From: Formicarius rufipectus
Lineage: Eukaryota > Chordata > Aves > Passeriformes > Formicariidae
Direction of reading: 5' to 3'
Length of the DNA stretch: 64,000 nt
Assembly: GCA_013399695.1 (NCBI GenBank)
Contig: VXAU01006135.1
Coordinates: 1,311,842 to 1,375,841 of the forward strand
Positions 36,905 through 48,700 of the stretch are shown here, one piece after another. The position numbers were made by a program, and so were the translations under genes. How positions within the stretch are numbered: the stretch's first letter is position 1; each line of letters opens with the position of its first letter. The notes below the pieces were generated by a model. That model was not told the DNA's origin. It searched no databases and saw only the letters and a list, made by a program, of their open reading frames with translations.

Positions 36905-37025
36905 GCACTGGGAAACAGTGTGGCCTAGTGATTACAGGAATGGACTGGTAAATTTGGTTCAACCACTAGATTGTGGCATTGTCTTGGAAAATCCTGTTCT
37001 TTCAGACACCATTTATCTACTTTTT
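36905..37025 (+). mobile_element. MIR-type SINE relic
   Basis: GGGAAACAGTGTGGCCTAGT followed by GATTA and GGAATGGACTGG matches the tRNA-derived head of MIR (ACAGTATAGCATAGTGGTTAAG...GGACTCTGG). GGTTCAACCACTAGATTGTG then follows the B-box (GGTTCAAAT) and CORE region. CATTTATCTAC near 37010 resembles the 'CTCATCTGTAAAATG' part. The order is conserved but divergence is high, as expected for an old amniote insertion. The frame at 36888-37094 simply overlaps it. Confidence 0.55.
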
Positions 37026-37029
37026 TTTT

Positions 37030-38635
37030 TCCCCAAACTCAGAAATTTCCAGAGAGGACTACTAACCCTCTCTGGGGCTGCTAAAAAACATTAGGAGAAC
37101 TTATGATTTCTCTGCTTGAGTATGAAATACTTCTGTTATCTGATGGCTGAAAATTAAGTTTGTTTGTTTTTTTCTTTTCCAAAACACAAGTCAAGTCTAA
37201 CCTGTTTTGTAGCACTAACCATTCCTAGAATCTGAATACCAACCACACCATGGCAGTCGATGCCATCTGCAGCATCAGCAGATTGGAACCCTCACTTTCT
37301 GAAATAGCAATAACAAACTAGTCTTCCTTTAAGTCAGGGCATTGCTCCCTGCCAGTGTCCTGCCTTAGGGCTGTGACAAAACCCAGAACAACTTAAGCCT
37401 CTCCATTTCAGGCTCCAGGTGTGACTGTCTTGGCTCTTCTGAGTTTGTATTCCACCTGCCCCCTCTCTGATATTTTGTTTTTCTCTCTTCCTTCTTGGTG
37501 ATAGAGATCTGTACCAGTTTGCATCTGATGATGCTCTTTACAAGCATTAGTTTACATTATCTTGTACATGAGGTCATTCTTGGAGTCCCTTTGAACCATC
37601 AGTTGATGGGTTTCAGACTCTGAGGGAGCTTAGAATACTTGTGACACTGATTTTACAATCTTCCTGAGCTGGCAACCCTCAACTCAACTTGAAAAATCTC
37701 AGCACTGTCTCTTAGTAACAGCTTGTTCTGAGCTCAGACGACTTGCAGAATTCAGGATCTGAGGCAAACCTTTCTGCTAGCCCTTCCATTCTTGCCCTGT
37801 GTGGGCAAGATCCCATAATTAGAAATATATTGGGAAGGAGAAACAGGTTGGTCTCTCCTTCCTGAGGCAGATCGTTTCCAGGAAGCAGTGTGGTTTGTTT
37901 TTTTTTTTCTGTAGATCTCAATAAATACACAGATGAGGAGGGATGGATGACTTGTGTCTCAGCCTGAGTAAAAGTGACCTTCACAGGCAGTCTTAACTGA
38001 CACTGTAGGCACATATTAAAATAACTAAGGAATATATTACAGAGCATGTAAAGCATAATATGTCTTGAAAACAACATTGATAAATGCAAGAATATAGGGG
38101 AAAAAAGGAAGATGGGAAGCACAGGTCTCAGAATCTAGGGGTCTGCTATTGCAGGAAACATCATAAAAGTTCTTTAAATTTAAATTCCATCTTAAAATAA
38201 ACTAGGATTTTTCCAATAATTGCTTAGAGTGATTTTTTTTTCTTTCAGAACAAAATCATGAATAATGAAAGAGAAATATGTGGAAATATTATTCAAACTA
38301 ACAGTAAAATTGCATTTCTGTTTAATATAAAAATATGTAGCCAACAAAGAGAAAAACATTGATTATTCTTATACAATCTTAAATAGTTATTAAGGTGCTG
38401 AACCTTTTAATAAAGAACTAGATTATTTTTAGAGCTATTGCAAAGTAACAAAACCCCTTTAACAAATTATCCTTAGGAGATTGTTAGAGTTTTAATCGGT
38501 TTCTTGTACTTCAACTCATTTTCCCAGCATGGTGTACACTATCTGTGGGAGCTTTTCATAAGAAATTCACACTATGATTAAGGCACCATCTATTTCAAGT
38601 GAAAACATTGTGAAATGTTACTATTGTTTGGGCAG
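37030..38635. other. Gene-free stretch
   Basis: No gene supported. The 136-codon frame at 37712-38122 (-) has no recognisable domain and no supporting signals. Confidence 0.5.
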
Positions 38636-38639
38636 TTGG

Positions 38640-38900
38640 AACTGAAATGATTGAGTGAAGGATGATAGTTATGCTGCAGGCTAATTACATGGCTAATGTC
38701 TTTGCTTTACATATCAATAGATGCTTCCAGAGATGAGCCATAACTGCGGCTCCATTATCAGTCCGATACAATGCACTGGAATTAGCCACCATTTATGAAT
38801 ACTATTAAAGGGAGAGCTGGTTAGCGCTTAGTGATGTTGCACTTGACATGTTTTTTTGTTGTCAGCCCATAGATGCTGCTTAGGCAGACCAGGGAGTTTT
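38640..38900. promoter_or_regulatory. Strongest candidate conserved non-coding element
   Basis: About 260 bases of unique sequence contain GCTAATTACATGGCTAATG (near 38680-38698), ACATATCAATAGATG, CATAACTGCGGCTCCATTAT (38740-38759), CAGTCCGATACAATG and GTTAGCGCTTAG. CpGs are retained, TAAT and ATTA cores are frequent, and there are no homopolymers or repeat traces. This is the texture of deeply conserved vertebrate enhancers. Only an alignment can show it. No coding frame runs through it. Confidence 0.42.
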
Positions 38901-38904
38901 GACA

Positions 38905-41725
38905 CAGCCAGAGAAGATGTTTTTGCAGTATTTTGCTGTTAACTACGTTTTGATTAAAATCTCAGTGCTTTTCCATAAGGTTTGAGATCGAAAAAGGCCA
39001 TCAGAACAAAGGGGCAGTGGCATTAGAGGGGAATGTTGCCTTTGCAAATGTAGTGTAAACTAAGTTACATCAGTGGGAATTTTCACAGTCAAATGATGAC
39101 GTTCAGTGGAGCAATGCTCTGTCTAAACTTTTGATACAGAATATCTCAAGCTTACCACATTTTCAGCCCTAAAGTCAAAATGAAGGAGATCATCCTCCAT
39201 CTGAGAGTGCTTGCCCTGAGTTTTCATGGATACTTAAGGAATTCTTGGAGTTGTGTGAAAGGCTTAGCAGAGATTTTATGTTAAACAAGATATTGTCTCT
39301 TCGACATTGCCACTGATTTCAGTGTGTGTGGGAAAAACACACAGGAATGTCATGCAGGCAGCACGTGGATTAAAAAGAATTAGGTTTTGCTGACAATATG
39401 CCTCTTCTAAGTAGCAGTTTAACTGTTTAAAAGCAAAGATTAAAAAGGTGGGATTAATTATTAATTCCTGCTAATCAGAGTTCTTATTAGGCTGTTGTCC
39501 CGTCCCCCCCTTCTCTGTGTTTGGACTGCTCAGGGCTTCTCATACGGGACACTTCCCATCCTTTGGCAGTAATTTGAAGCCTGGTGATACCCAGAACTGA
39601 TTGATATCTGGTGACAGCAGCTTTTTTTCACCTGTTTACACAACTTCTAGTCTCCAAGAACATACAATTTATAGATCAAACTATCAATCTTCAGTACAAA
39701 TACAAATTTTTGCGGTGCTGCATAGCTGTGTAAGCTCAAAAGAACATAAAGTGCCCAGTCAAATTTCAAAATGCTTTCTAAAGCAAATGCTCAGAAAAAT
39801 ATTATCTAATTAAGTGGAATCAATTTATAGGAAATGCTGAAATTCATTAGACTTCAATTCCTTGCCTTATGAAAAAAAGGATGATGGAAAGACCTCCAAT
39901 GTGTTTGAAGAATGAGGCCTGAGTGTTACTACTTGTGCTATTGGGTAGAAAAAGAAGCACATAAGAAAACCAATCAAAATAATTGCTCTCTGAAAGTGCA
40001 CAAAGCAAGGCAAGGTGTACAGGGCGGGAACACAGAAACGATGGACAAGTATTGAGAACCTTTCCTTATGAAAAAAACTGCTGTATGTGTAGTTTATGCC
40101 TTGTTGTTTATCTGAAATAATCACTTAAGACTGCAGGAACAGAATTATGATTGAATTACCTTTTTTTAATATATATTGTGATTAATTCTAGCATTGTGTT
40201 TTTGCTTCTTACAGCAAGGCTTCAGGAGTGTTAAACACGTGCTATTACAATGATGTTGTTTCACTTATCAGAGTTGATGGCAATATCAATTGATTCCATC
40301 CTGTTTTTTCACATCAGTTGTATTTAAAAATTGGTTTTGTTTTTAATCAGCTGTGTGTCATAGATAAATATGGCTTGTGAATGTAAGCTTGCTTGCAGTC
40401 TAGGATGCTTGGACCATAGCAACCTGTCTTGAATACAAAATTGCAAGTATATGATGCATCCTTTCCATAGTTCCTGAGTAGCAGGCAAATGTGAATAACC
40501 TGTGGTATAAATGTCAGTGTAGGAATAAACAAAGAAATATTTCTTAACCATCTGCATTTGATAGAACCACATGCACAAGTCTGCACTGAGTTACTTTTTT
40601 TTTTCTCTTTTACCTGAAAATCTATGCAAAGAGAAAGCTTTATAGTTTAATTTTACCTGTTAAGAAGGGTGGAGCACACTATTGCACCTGCTTATGTTTG
40701 CATTCTTAGGAAACACTATCCATATGTGTTTTCCAATAGCTCAGGTGAGAAGACAAGTATTCCAGCACACTTGAGAGTCCTGCTTTGAGTGCAGATAAGT
40801 ATTTTCTCCATGTCTGTGCAGGATAGTTTAAACCAAAGATGAAGGTCTTATTTCAGCTCACAGACAAGTCTCTCCTCACCTCTGACAATACTGAAAGATG
40901 TTCCTTCTTTAACTCACGTCAAACTTGCTTTTACTTCATTTCTTGCATTTACCCAAGTGGCAATACAGCCTGTGCCTATCATCTCCAAAACCTCTACAGG
41001 TTTTCTTTTTTCACAAAATCAGAATGTGTAAGAGTGTGACCTCTGCAATCCTCTGGACTTGGAGGTTCCTAGTGCTATTTAAATGTGATTATTGCTCCTC
41101 TGTTCACCTCGTATCTGGTTGTGAACCTATAGCTGCTCAACCTTGTGCATCAGCTGCTCTTTCATGACACAAAGATGTCCCATGTTTTGTCCTGTGCCTG
41201 CTGAAAAGTCACTCTAAAGTTTTCTTTTGCCCTTAATGCAAGATTTACACCTGGATTTGCCTTTTCATTTCCCTGGGTGGTCTGTGAGGCGCATATTTGA
41301 AAAATCTTACTTTCTGGGTTTGATTTTGGGATGTATCTTTCCCCCTTAAGACTTCTAGGTAACCCTCATAAATTGATTTAAAAGTTTCTTGAAGTGAGGT
41401 ATGTATAATGCTACAGAAGAAGTAAATCTAAGCACACAAAAAAATTCTCCCCAGCCCTCAGAAATATTGAGAAAATAGAGGACTGAGTATTGGTCTATTA
41501 CGAATGGAAAGAAAAGGAGGAGTAGTTAATGTCACTTTCTTGTTGGTTCATTGCAAACTTGCTGCCTATAATCTGATTTTTATATAAATATAAAAATACA
41601 TAAATAGTATTATAACTCTATGATTTTTTAGACCTTTTTAGCAGTCCAGTCAGAGTACTCAATTCTTTGGCAGGTGGAGACTGTATTTTATGGCCTGTTT
41701 AATAATTTACATTCACTTGACAGTA
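38905..41725. other. Gene-free stretch with a homeodomain-rich patch near 39.45 kb
   Basis: Around 39350-39500 lies GGGATTAATTATTAATTCC (39450-39468), a near palindrome of TAAT cores, next to CTAATCAGAG and a CACGTG E-box near 39362. This is a weak enhancer-like patch. No gene elsewhere. The overlapping - strand frames at 40324-40586 are 79-84 codons and featureless. An AT-rich patch lies near 41578-41610. Confidence 0.4.
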
Positions 41726-41728
41726 AGA

Positions 41729-41914
41729 TCACCAACTAGTTGCTGCTTCTAAAGCAGCATCAAAACTATTTGTGGCCACTGCTTTATTGTGTGCCTCACA
41801 ATCTTTGTTATCTAATTTAGTTTCTTTTAAAAATCTTTTTCCTAGTAAAGTTAATGATTGGATGGCCTCCAGAATCCCTTCCTTAGATGGAGCGGTGTCC
41901 TTTTTTAACTTCAT
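41729..41914 (-). CDS. Candidate terminal coding exon, 61 residues, unrecognised
   Basis: On the - strand a pyrimidine-leaning tract ends in GTGTTCCAG at 41923-41915. It is followed by an open frame from 41914 (ATG AAG ...) to the TGA at 41731-41729. The peptide looks like real coding text rather than noise: charged, helical-looking, few Cys or Trp, with segments KKDTAPSKEG, ILEAIQSLTLLGKRFLKET, AHNKAVATNS and FDAALEAATSW. An ATTAAA (plus-strand TTTAAT at about 41699-41704) follows the stop by about 25 bases and could be a poly-A signal. No upstream exon was found and I recognise no family. It may be a last exon of an unseen gene, a retrocopy fragment or an exapted repeat. Confidence 0.3.
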   Translation of the reverse strand: MKLKKDTAPSKEGILEAIQSLTLLGKRFLKETKLDNKDCEAHNKAVATNSFDAALEAATSW

Positions 41915-41934
41915 CTGGAACACAGCAGTGAGTG

Positions 41935-42795
41935 TTACAGTGAAACATATAATGAAGTTTCAAGTAATTTCAAAGCCTGTTGCCTTGTGCACATAGTCAG
42001 GATAATTGAGCAGAAATAGTTCTATGTGACTATCTAATACAACTCACCGTGTATAGATTTTCTTTTCTTGTGCCTATTACATTTGCAAATGCATTCCTAT
42101 CTATCCCTTCCTACACTTAAGATTTGTCTCTACCAACATGTTATACAGCTGTGGGTAAATTCCTGGCATGGATAAGCATTCTGGATTATCAGAAATATTT
42201 TTGAAAAACAATGAATTAAGTATGAGGCTTAAATTTGTCTGAATTGATTTTCTGACAACATAACTTAAACCTTATATAATGCATATCATTGGTAATCATT
42301 TTGTTACTGTTGTTTCCATGTGACCCATATATGAAGAATATTGTTGTTGCTACTCTGGTAAGCAATTGCTAGTGTTCAGGGTTTTTAGTTTTCATCTCTT
42401 TTAAAGGATGAGATACTTTAAATTCAAGAGCACATTAAATTTTGCATGTACAAAAAAATTCACGTGCTATATTATTTCAGATATTCCCTTACAATCTATC
42501 AAGAACAAGGAGCCTCATTGATAATGATGTCTGTCCTCATTTTGTGGGTGTAGGAAAACTGCATCTTCATGGAAGAAGTAAGCAGAGTTCCAGATCAGTG
42601 GTGACTGTATCTAAGTCAGTTTGCCTCTCTCTATTTAGTGGATAATTGGCTGATTTTTAAAGAGCTGTCCAGATATCAGAATTCTTATTCTTTGTCTACC
42701 AGCTTTGAGGATCACTCCCATTTTTTCCCAGTTCCACTGCCATTGGACAATATAAGATTACCTTAGCCAGCAGCAGAATATCCATCCCAACACAG
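41935..42795. other. Gene-free stretch
   Basis: No gene or named repeat. The 67-codon frame at 42442-42645 is unsupported. Confidence 0.5.
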
Positions 42796-42799
42796 CAAC

Positions 42800-43170
42800 T
42801 CAAGGGATGTCCTCAGAACAGTTTGCTGTGCTGAGTGGTTCAATCTTTGCTGTGCCTCAGAGTGCCAGAGAAAGCTCCTGGCCAGTTGCTGGTGAAAGCA
42901 TCCAGTTAATGACAGACAACAGCATAGCAGTGCTCTGCATGAACAAGCGAGGGAAGTGTCACATCAGCTCCTTAATGCAAAGGGCTGATTTGTCTGGGGA
43001 AATAGTGCATTTTCTCACAGAATAACAATATCTCTGATTCATGTCCTGTGCTTTAGAAATACATTGACAAGTCATATTGGCAAACATTTCTCACAAAGTC
43101 TAGAGTGGACAGTCAAGGACTTGATCTCTGTGCCTGCATTGAATCAATGGAATTGGCTATTTAAATGCCA
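42800..43170 (+). mobile_element. Possible retroelement RNase H fragment
   Basis: The frame ending at 43025 contains GESIQLMTDNSIAVLCMNKR, then SSLMQRADLSGEIVHFLTE. This recalls the RNase H block TDNTTAVxYINxQGG..S..L..LA.EI..W of DIRS- and gypsy-type retroelements. After a shift, 43064-43170 gives HFSQSLEWTVKD and SVPALNQW, positioned like the following LSR...EW...F..I...WG section. The match is a recalled pattern only. The element would be very old and broken, and no terminal repeats or other domains were found. Confidence 0.35.
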
Positions 43171-43319
43171 TAAGGTCTTGCTTGCATTTCTTACATTTGT
43201 AATGCTCCAGAGCAAGATAGATTACAGGTTGTTAGGGGCACACTGTTCAGCAGAATAAAGATCTGTCAAGGAGTGGCTTTTGCCAATGTTAGCTGCAATT
43301 GTGGTATGCCAATGTTTGG

Positions 43320-43515
43320 ACTCACTGCTCTCAACCATCTAAGCTTGACAAACCCAAGTCACTCAGTGTTTCTTCATATTTTAAGTTCTCCAACCCCTTA
43401 ATCATCTTGGTGGGCCTCTGTTGCATCTTTGGCACATTTTCATGAGCTGGGCAAGACCAAAACTAGACACATTATTCCTAGAGGGTCTGAAGAAGTGCTG
43501 AGCAGAAGGAGATGT
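43320..43515 (-). mobile_element. CR1 LINE internal fragment
   Basis: In + strand text, CTCCAACCCCTTAATCATCT then TGGTGGGCCTCTGTTGCATC, then GGGCAAGACCAAAACTAGAC and ACATTATTCCTAGAGGGTCT, follow the reverse complement of CR1 ORF2. That segment encodes the 'YCVQFWAP...LERVQRRATKMIKGL' region downstream of the reverse transcriptase. The fragment is on the - strand, lacks the CR1 3' tail and is strongly diverged. Confidence 0.65.
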
Positions 43516-43519
43516 TTAT

Positions 43520-45700
43520 GTCTCATTTAATTACACATTTTTAAGAACCTTGTTTTTTAGCTGAGGCTGTGTATAGTGACATGTTCAATTGTGAAGACTT
43601 CTCATGAGTAAATCTTGAAGGTACTTACATATGTGATAAGAAATATCATCGACACCCTACAGAGGAAGCTGAGGCATCCCACAGTGAAATGGTTTTTGGA
43701 AGGTCGTCTCACACACTGAGTCTGGGAAACATACAGGTGTTGGGTCTCTTTTAAGTGTCACGTAGGAAAGGCATAAATCACATGGAAAAGGGATGAATCT
43801 GATTCTTTATAAAAATTATTTTTAAAGCTATTTGGCACAGCTATTCATGGCAGAATAGCCTGAGATCACAAGTTGATCTTTTTGCTTCTGGTGCAAGTTA
43901 CTGTGTGTTCCTGTCATATCAGATTTACTTTATCTTGGACTTATAAAACAAATATTTTAAACATTGTAGTATACAAGTATCATCCTTCTCAAAACACCTT
44001 ATTCTAGTATCTAAGAAATGAGTTGTGACAATTTAACAGTTAGTGCTAGTGCTGTGTCTTAAGGGTGTATACAGTGTATTCCATAAACTGGATTGGTTCA
44101 AGATTAATTTCCATTTTTATAATATACTGGGTTTCACATACACAAAAAAAAGGAAAAAAGAGTGGGAAAAAAAAATTGCACACGTGATACTCCTGTGATG
44201 TAAAACTTAGAATTATCAAGTATCAGTTTGGTGAATTACTTCACTGAAAATAGAAACAGGTCACATGGATTATAGTAAGATTCTAAATGCTTTGGAGACA
44301 AGTGCTGAATGGAGCTTCACCCCCCAGAAATAGTTTCCTACCAAGAAATAATTAGTTTCAGATTGACCAGAACTCAGGCTGTGCAAATGAGTGTGGGACA
44401 CACTAAAAACCTTGGGTGTACTTGACAGCACGTGGGAGTCACTGCAGCCTGTGCCCTGTGGGCTGTAAACCACATTTTAGTTCTCCCTAAACTGATAAAT
44501 TATAAACAGCCAGAGCAGTGTTAGGGAATACCTGCCCACCCTTCCCTCTCCACTGTGCTGTTCCCAGGGAAGCACCAATTCTTTCCACTGGTCACTTGGC
44601 TGAGTGGCTGCAGTTCACAAGACTCTCTTAGGAGTCTTTCCCTGAGTCTTCACTTTGTGTTTATTTTTTTTTTTTTTTTGTCTCCTTTCCAAACTCTGAT
44701 GGGCAAGAAGCATAAAATGTCCACTCAGCTCCATTTTTAATCTGCTCCACGTTCTCTGATAGACACATAATTTAGTCATCAGCATCAAGAGGAGCTCCTC
44801 TTCTCACAAAAGCAGTTGCCACTATAGAGGAAAAACTATTGTAACTGTGGTGAGAGACCATGACCATCATGCATAGAAGGACAAATTACTACTTACTTAA
44901 GCAAGTTGAACAGAATTTAGATTAAGGAGAGGAGAATAAAACCAGGAAATTACTGTTGAGAGTGATCACACGAGGAAAAATACTTGACTTGGTGAAAATT
45001 ATTTTCATTTAATAGGAATGTGTTAGACTCAGCAAGATGTGTATAACACTTCACAAATAAAGTCAGCTTGCAATGATTGAACCAAATAAATATACATTAG
45101 TATGACTTTCTGATTAATTTAATTCAAGTGTAAACTAAAGAGCCATAAAAATGAATATTTTTAAAAATCTCTACTATTATAAAAGTTTTGTCTGACTGGA
45201 CTATAGACTTAGGAAGTTTGCTTTCAAAATACGGTAATATGTTTTACATTTCAAGTTTATTGGAACTGATTCCTGGAGGTAAACTTTTTTTGATTGCTTT
45301 TTGCTCTTTTTTTTTCCCCCTCAAAAATAATCAGTTTATTTCAGTGTATGAAGGTCAAAGAAAATACTGAGGGCAGAATGTGAGATGTGCCTTATTTGGC
45401 TGTTTTAAGGTACTGTTCAAGTCTCTTTTGATGTGGAGAATCCATTTCCTAAGCAGGTTCAGGATTTTAAGAATTACTTTTTCTATTTATTTATTTATTA
45501 ACAGGTGTACTGATATAATTGGTATAGGAGGAAATAAATAAAATATTAAGCATGAAAATGTTTTGGGGCTCAAAAACTTGCTGATGTCATACCCAGGTAC
45601 ACCACTTGCCTGAATACTATATGCCATCTCTTTCTTCAGCGTTTGTCTTAGACCATCACAAGAGCAGTCCCAGAGAATGCTCTTCATGCCTTCTCCCTTA
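43520..45700. other. Gene-free stretch
   Basis: No gene. A-rich segment at about 44142-44175, T run at 44664-44679, (TATT)n at 45484-45499. All frames are short. Confidence 0.55.
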
Positions 45701-45701
45701 G

Positions 45702-45745
45702 TTAGAATCATAGAGTCATTTGAAATCGTTGAGTTGAGTCCTGGG
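45702..45745 (-). mobile_element. Short CR1 3'-tail fragment
   Basis: TTAGAATCATAGAGTCATTT then GTTGAGTTGAGTCC resembles the reverse complement of the bird CR1 terminus with its ATTCTATGATTCT repeats. Sequence after about 45745 does not continue the match clearly, so only a stub is called. Confidence 0.4.
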
Positions 45746-45749
45746 AAAT

Positions 45750-48700
45750 ACAGAATTCATGTGGTAAACCCTGACACCCTCCCCACTGCTGTCCTAGGGC
45801 AAAGGCTGAAGCAGCCATCTCCTTCTGGAGAGAAGCCATCTGCTTCTACTTTGACAGCATTACCTACAATCTCCACAATACCTTCAGAATTTATTTAAAA
45901 CTGTTTTCAGCCCAAGCACCACATGTATGTCCAGTGCCACTATTTTTAGGACTCTGTTAAAATACCAGTCATATGAATAAGCAGTGACTTTCTTGATCCC
46001 CAGTTAGAAGGTCTGAATATTGCTTACTAGACCCGAGGAAGTGAACTGCCCTCTCTTAGGATTCAAGTGATGTCCTAACCCTCTGGTTTACTATCCTTTG
46101 GCTGCCAGAGGCAGCCCTGAGGGCAGCAGCACCTCCCCAGGCAGATCACATTTACCTGTAATCTCAGGCTTCAGACCAAGAGTCTGGCTTGATGTTCTCG
46201 GGGTGTTGGTACAGCTACAAGTGCAGAGGTGTCTTCTGAAGGAGTGATGTTCAACAGATGAAAGAAGGACTGTGGTCTTATGTGGGCAAAATGACAGCAT
46301 CGTTGACAGAATGTGCCAAAGGTATTATTTTCCTCATTTAGGGAAAAAAACCCAAACCAACCAAACAAACCCCAAAACAACAGCCCAATGCTGTCTTCAA
46401 AAGGAAGAATGGAGATTAAAGGAGAAAGAAGCACTGTTTTCATTTTGCCATTACAGAGATACATGCAATGAGTTGTTTTGTCAAAAAACATATATTACAT
46501 TTTGTCTTGTGTTAAAAACAGAACTGTTGTGTGACTTTTTCATACTCAAAACAGAAATGAGTCCATAGTCTTATTTCTACACTCTAAAAACCTACAAGTC
46601 TCTATGAATATTTTTAGATGGGGTGAAATTGTAATGTAATTATTGAATTGTCTCTTCATAGGCATTTGTATTATCCTGTCTTTCAGCCTGAGAAATTCGT
46701 GTGTTTCAAGGGATTTAGGTCTTCAGGGATGTGACTGGAGCTTAAAGAGATATCTATCTGTGTTTAATTGCTCTACTCAGACTTTAATATACAAATGCTG
46801 CAGGACAGGGCAGTAAGTAGAGACTGATTTATTTCTTCCCATAAGTAAGAAGTACAAGATATTTTTATATTATGGGTAGGTTTTTTTGCTCAATAGATAA
46901 ACATTTTCAAAAAACAACACAAAAGGCTATCTCAGAGGCAGGATGAAGGATGTAATATACATAGCACTTGGTAGCAATATTTTTAATTAGTGCTCAACAC
47001 TTCAGTATGCAAGTATATTGTTTTCTGATTTTTTTAGGAGCAATAATACTTTGGATTAAGATTTTTTTTTTCATCCAGTATTTCATAGTGGCTTACAATA
47101 TTAGGCAAAATACTTTTGTTCCACAGATCTTGTACTTAAAGCTTAGGGTTTTCTTTACTCAAAGGTACACAGGTAATGGGTAGTAAATTAGGAAACGTGT
47201 CACTTGATTGCTGCTTATTTACTGTTTTTTATATTTTCATGTCCACAAGCACACAATGACCTACTTTAAAGGTATACTATAACTTCAGAGTCTCTACAAA
47301 CTGATGAGAGCACTTAAAAAGCATTTCTATGATGCTTTTTTTGTGTGACTCTGCTAATCCTTCCAGGAAAATCTTGTCATTTTGTGCTCAGAGAGGACTT
47401 TATGGCATAATGTGACAAAAGCTTTTCCTGATAAAAAGATTTCTTCTCGTTATAAACTGGGAAATAAACTATGTTCAAATGGGATGTTTTCAACTGCAGA
47501 GTACATTTCTTACTCTTTTCCCCCCTGTTTTTTCTATGTGCACAGTAGTGTTTAAAAACAAAGAATTACATTTCTGGTGCCCTGTATGGCATGAAAGGCT
47601 TTTGTAGGAGGAAAGGCAGTTCTGCAATGAACAGCATAACTCTTAATGCTTAAAATATTCCTGCATTTAATGTCTGAACTGATGTGCATGTATAAAATTA
47701 ATAATTGTTTTAATTTTGAACAATGAAAATACCGGGAAAATTCCAACATAACAATGGCAAACTATGCAAGTGAAAGTATCAGCTGGAAGAATAATAGCTT
47801 TATTTGACAGTGTTTTGACATCATTGATGTACTGTTGTCACTGGAGACCTTCCTTTCTGTGTTTGTGATATACTGTTTCAATCCATATTATCCCAATAGA
47901 ATCACAAACATTGAAAAGATCTGATGTGTGATAGTCTCTTCCTAATATGTGAGTTGACATGTTGATTGTTCTTTCATATCTGGGACTTGTGAGAATTCTG
48001 TTTAAAAAGTATTTGCCAACGCTAATAAAGAATGCACAGTTGACAAAGGGGATACAGGTGTTTTGGAAATGATTAGCATATGAAGAAGCAAAATGTTTTA
48101 ACTACTCCATTTTGTGCAAAGTGAAGAAAACCAAGTGCAGGATTAAAAGTACCTACAGCAGTTCTTGTGTTAAACTAAGGACATGTTTGTCATCATCATT
48201 CAGTAGACTGAGAATACAAATCTGGATGCAAGAGGCCTCTTGTAATATCAAACTTCAAGGTTTCTATTTTTGGGAAATGCACATAAAGGTTATAATTATT
48301 CCTATTTTTTATAGAGCTATATCAGTGGATCCTTTTCACCCAAAACACAGGCAGGTCTGAATGAGCAGGTCTGGGGAAAAGGTGTATAAAAAAGCAGGGG
48401 GAAAGTATTCCTAAGGAAAACACAGAAAATTAGCAGTTACAGGAACAGGAAACAAATGGACTAACCTGTCTAGGAAATGTTTCTGTGCAAGCCTATGGGT
48501 TCAGCCTGGTAGCATTCAGTGTCTGCAGCTCAGGTCTGCTCACAAGTGATATGCATTGGGAAGGAATCCTCCCTTACTCTTGTCCTGGGCCACTTGAATT
48601 TTCCTTCTTGCTGACCGTGTGAAGCACAATTTCCTCCTTACAGTGGGCAGAGTGGGCATGATCTAACGGCTCTATATGGCTTGTTAAGACTTCTTGTATC

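Noticed and set aside
37712..38122. 136-codon minus-strand frame
   Set aside because: No domain, no splice signals and composition like the surroundings.
47895..47935. TAGAATCACAAACATTGAAA resembling a CR1 tail
   Set aside because: Too short, and it lacks the flanking CR1 order.
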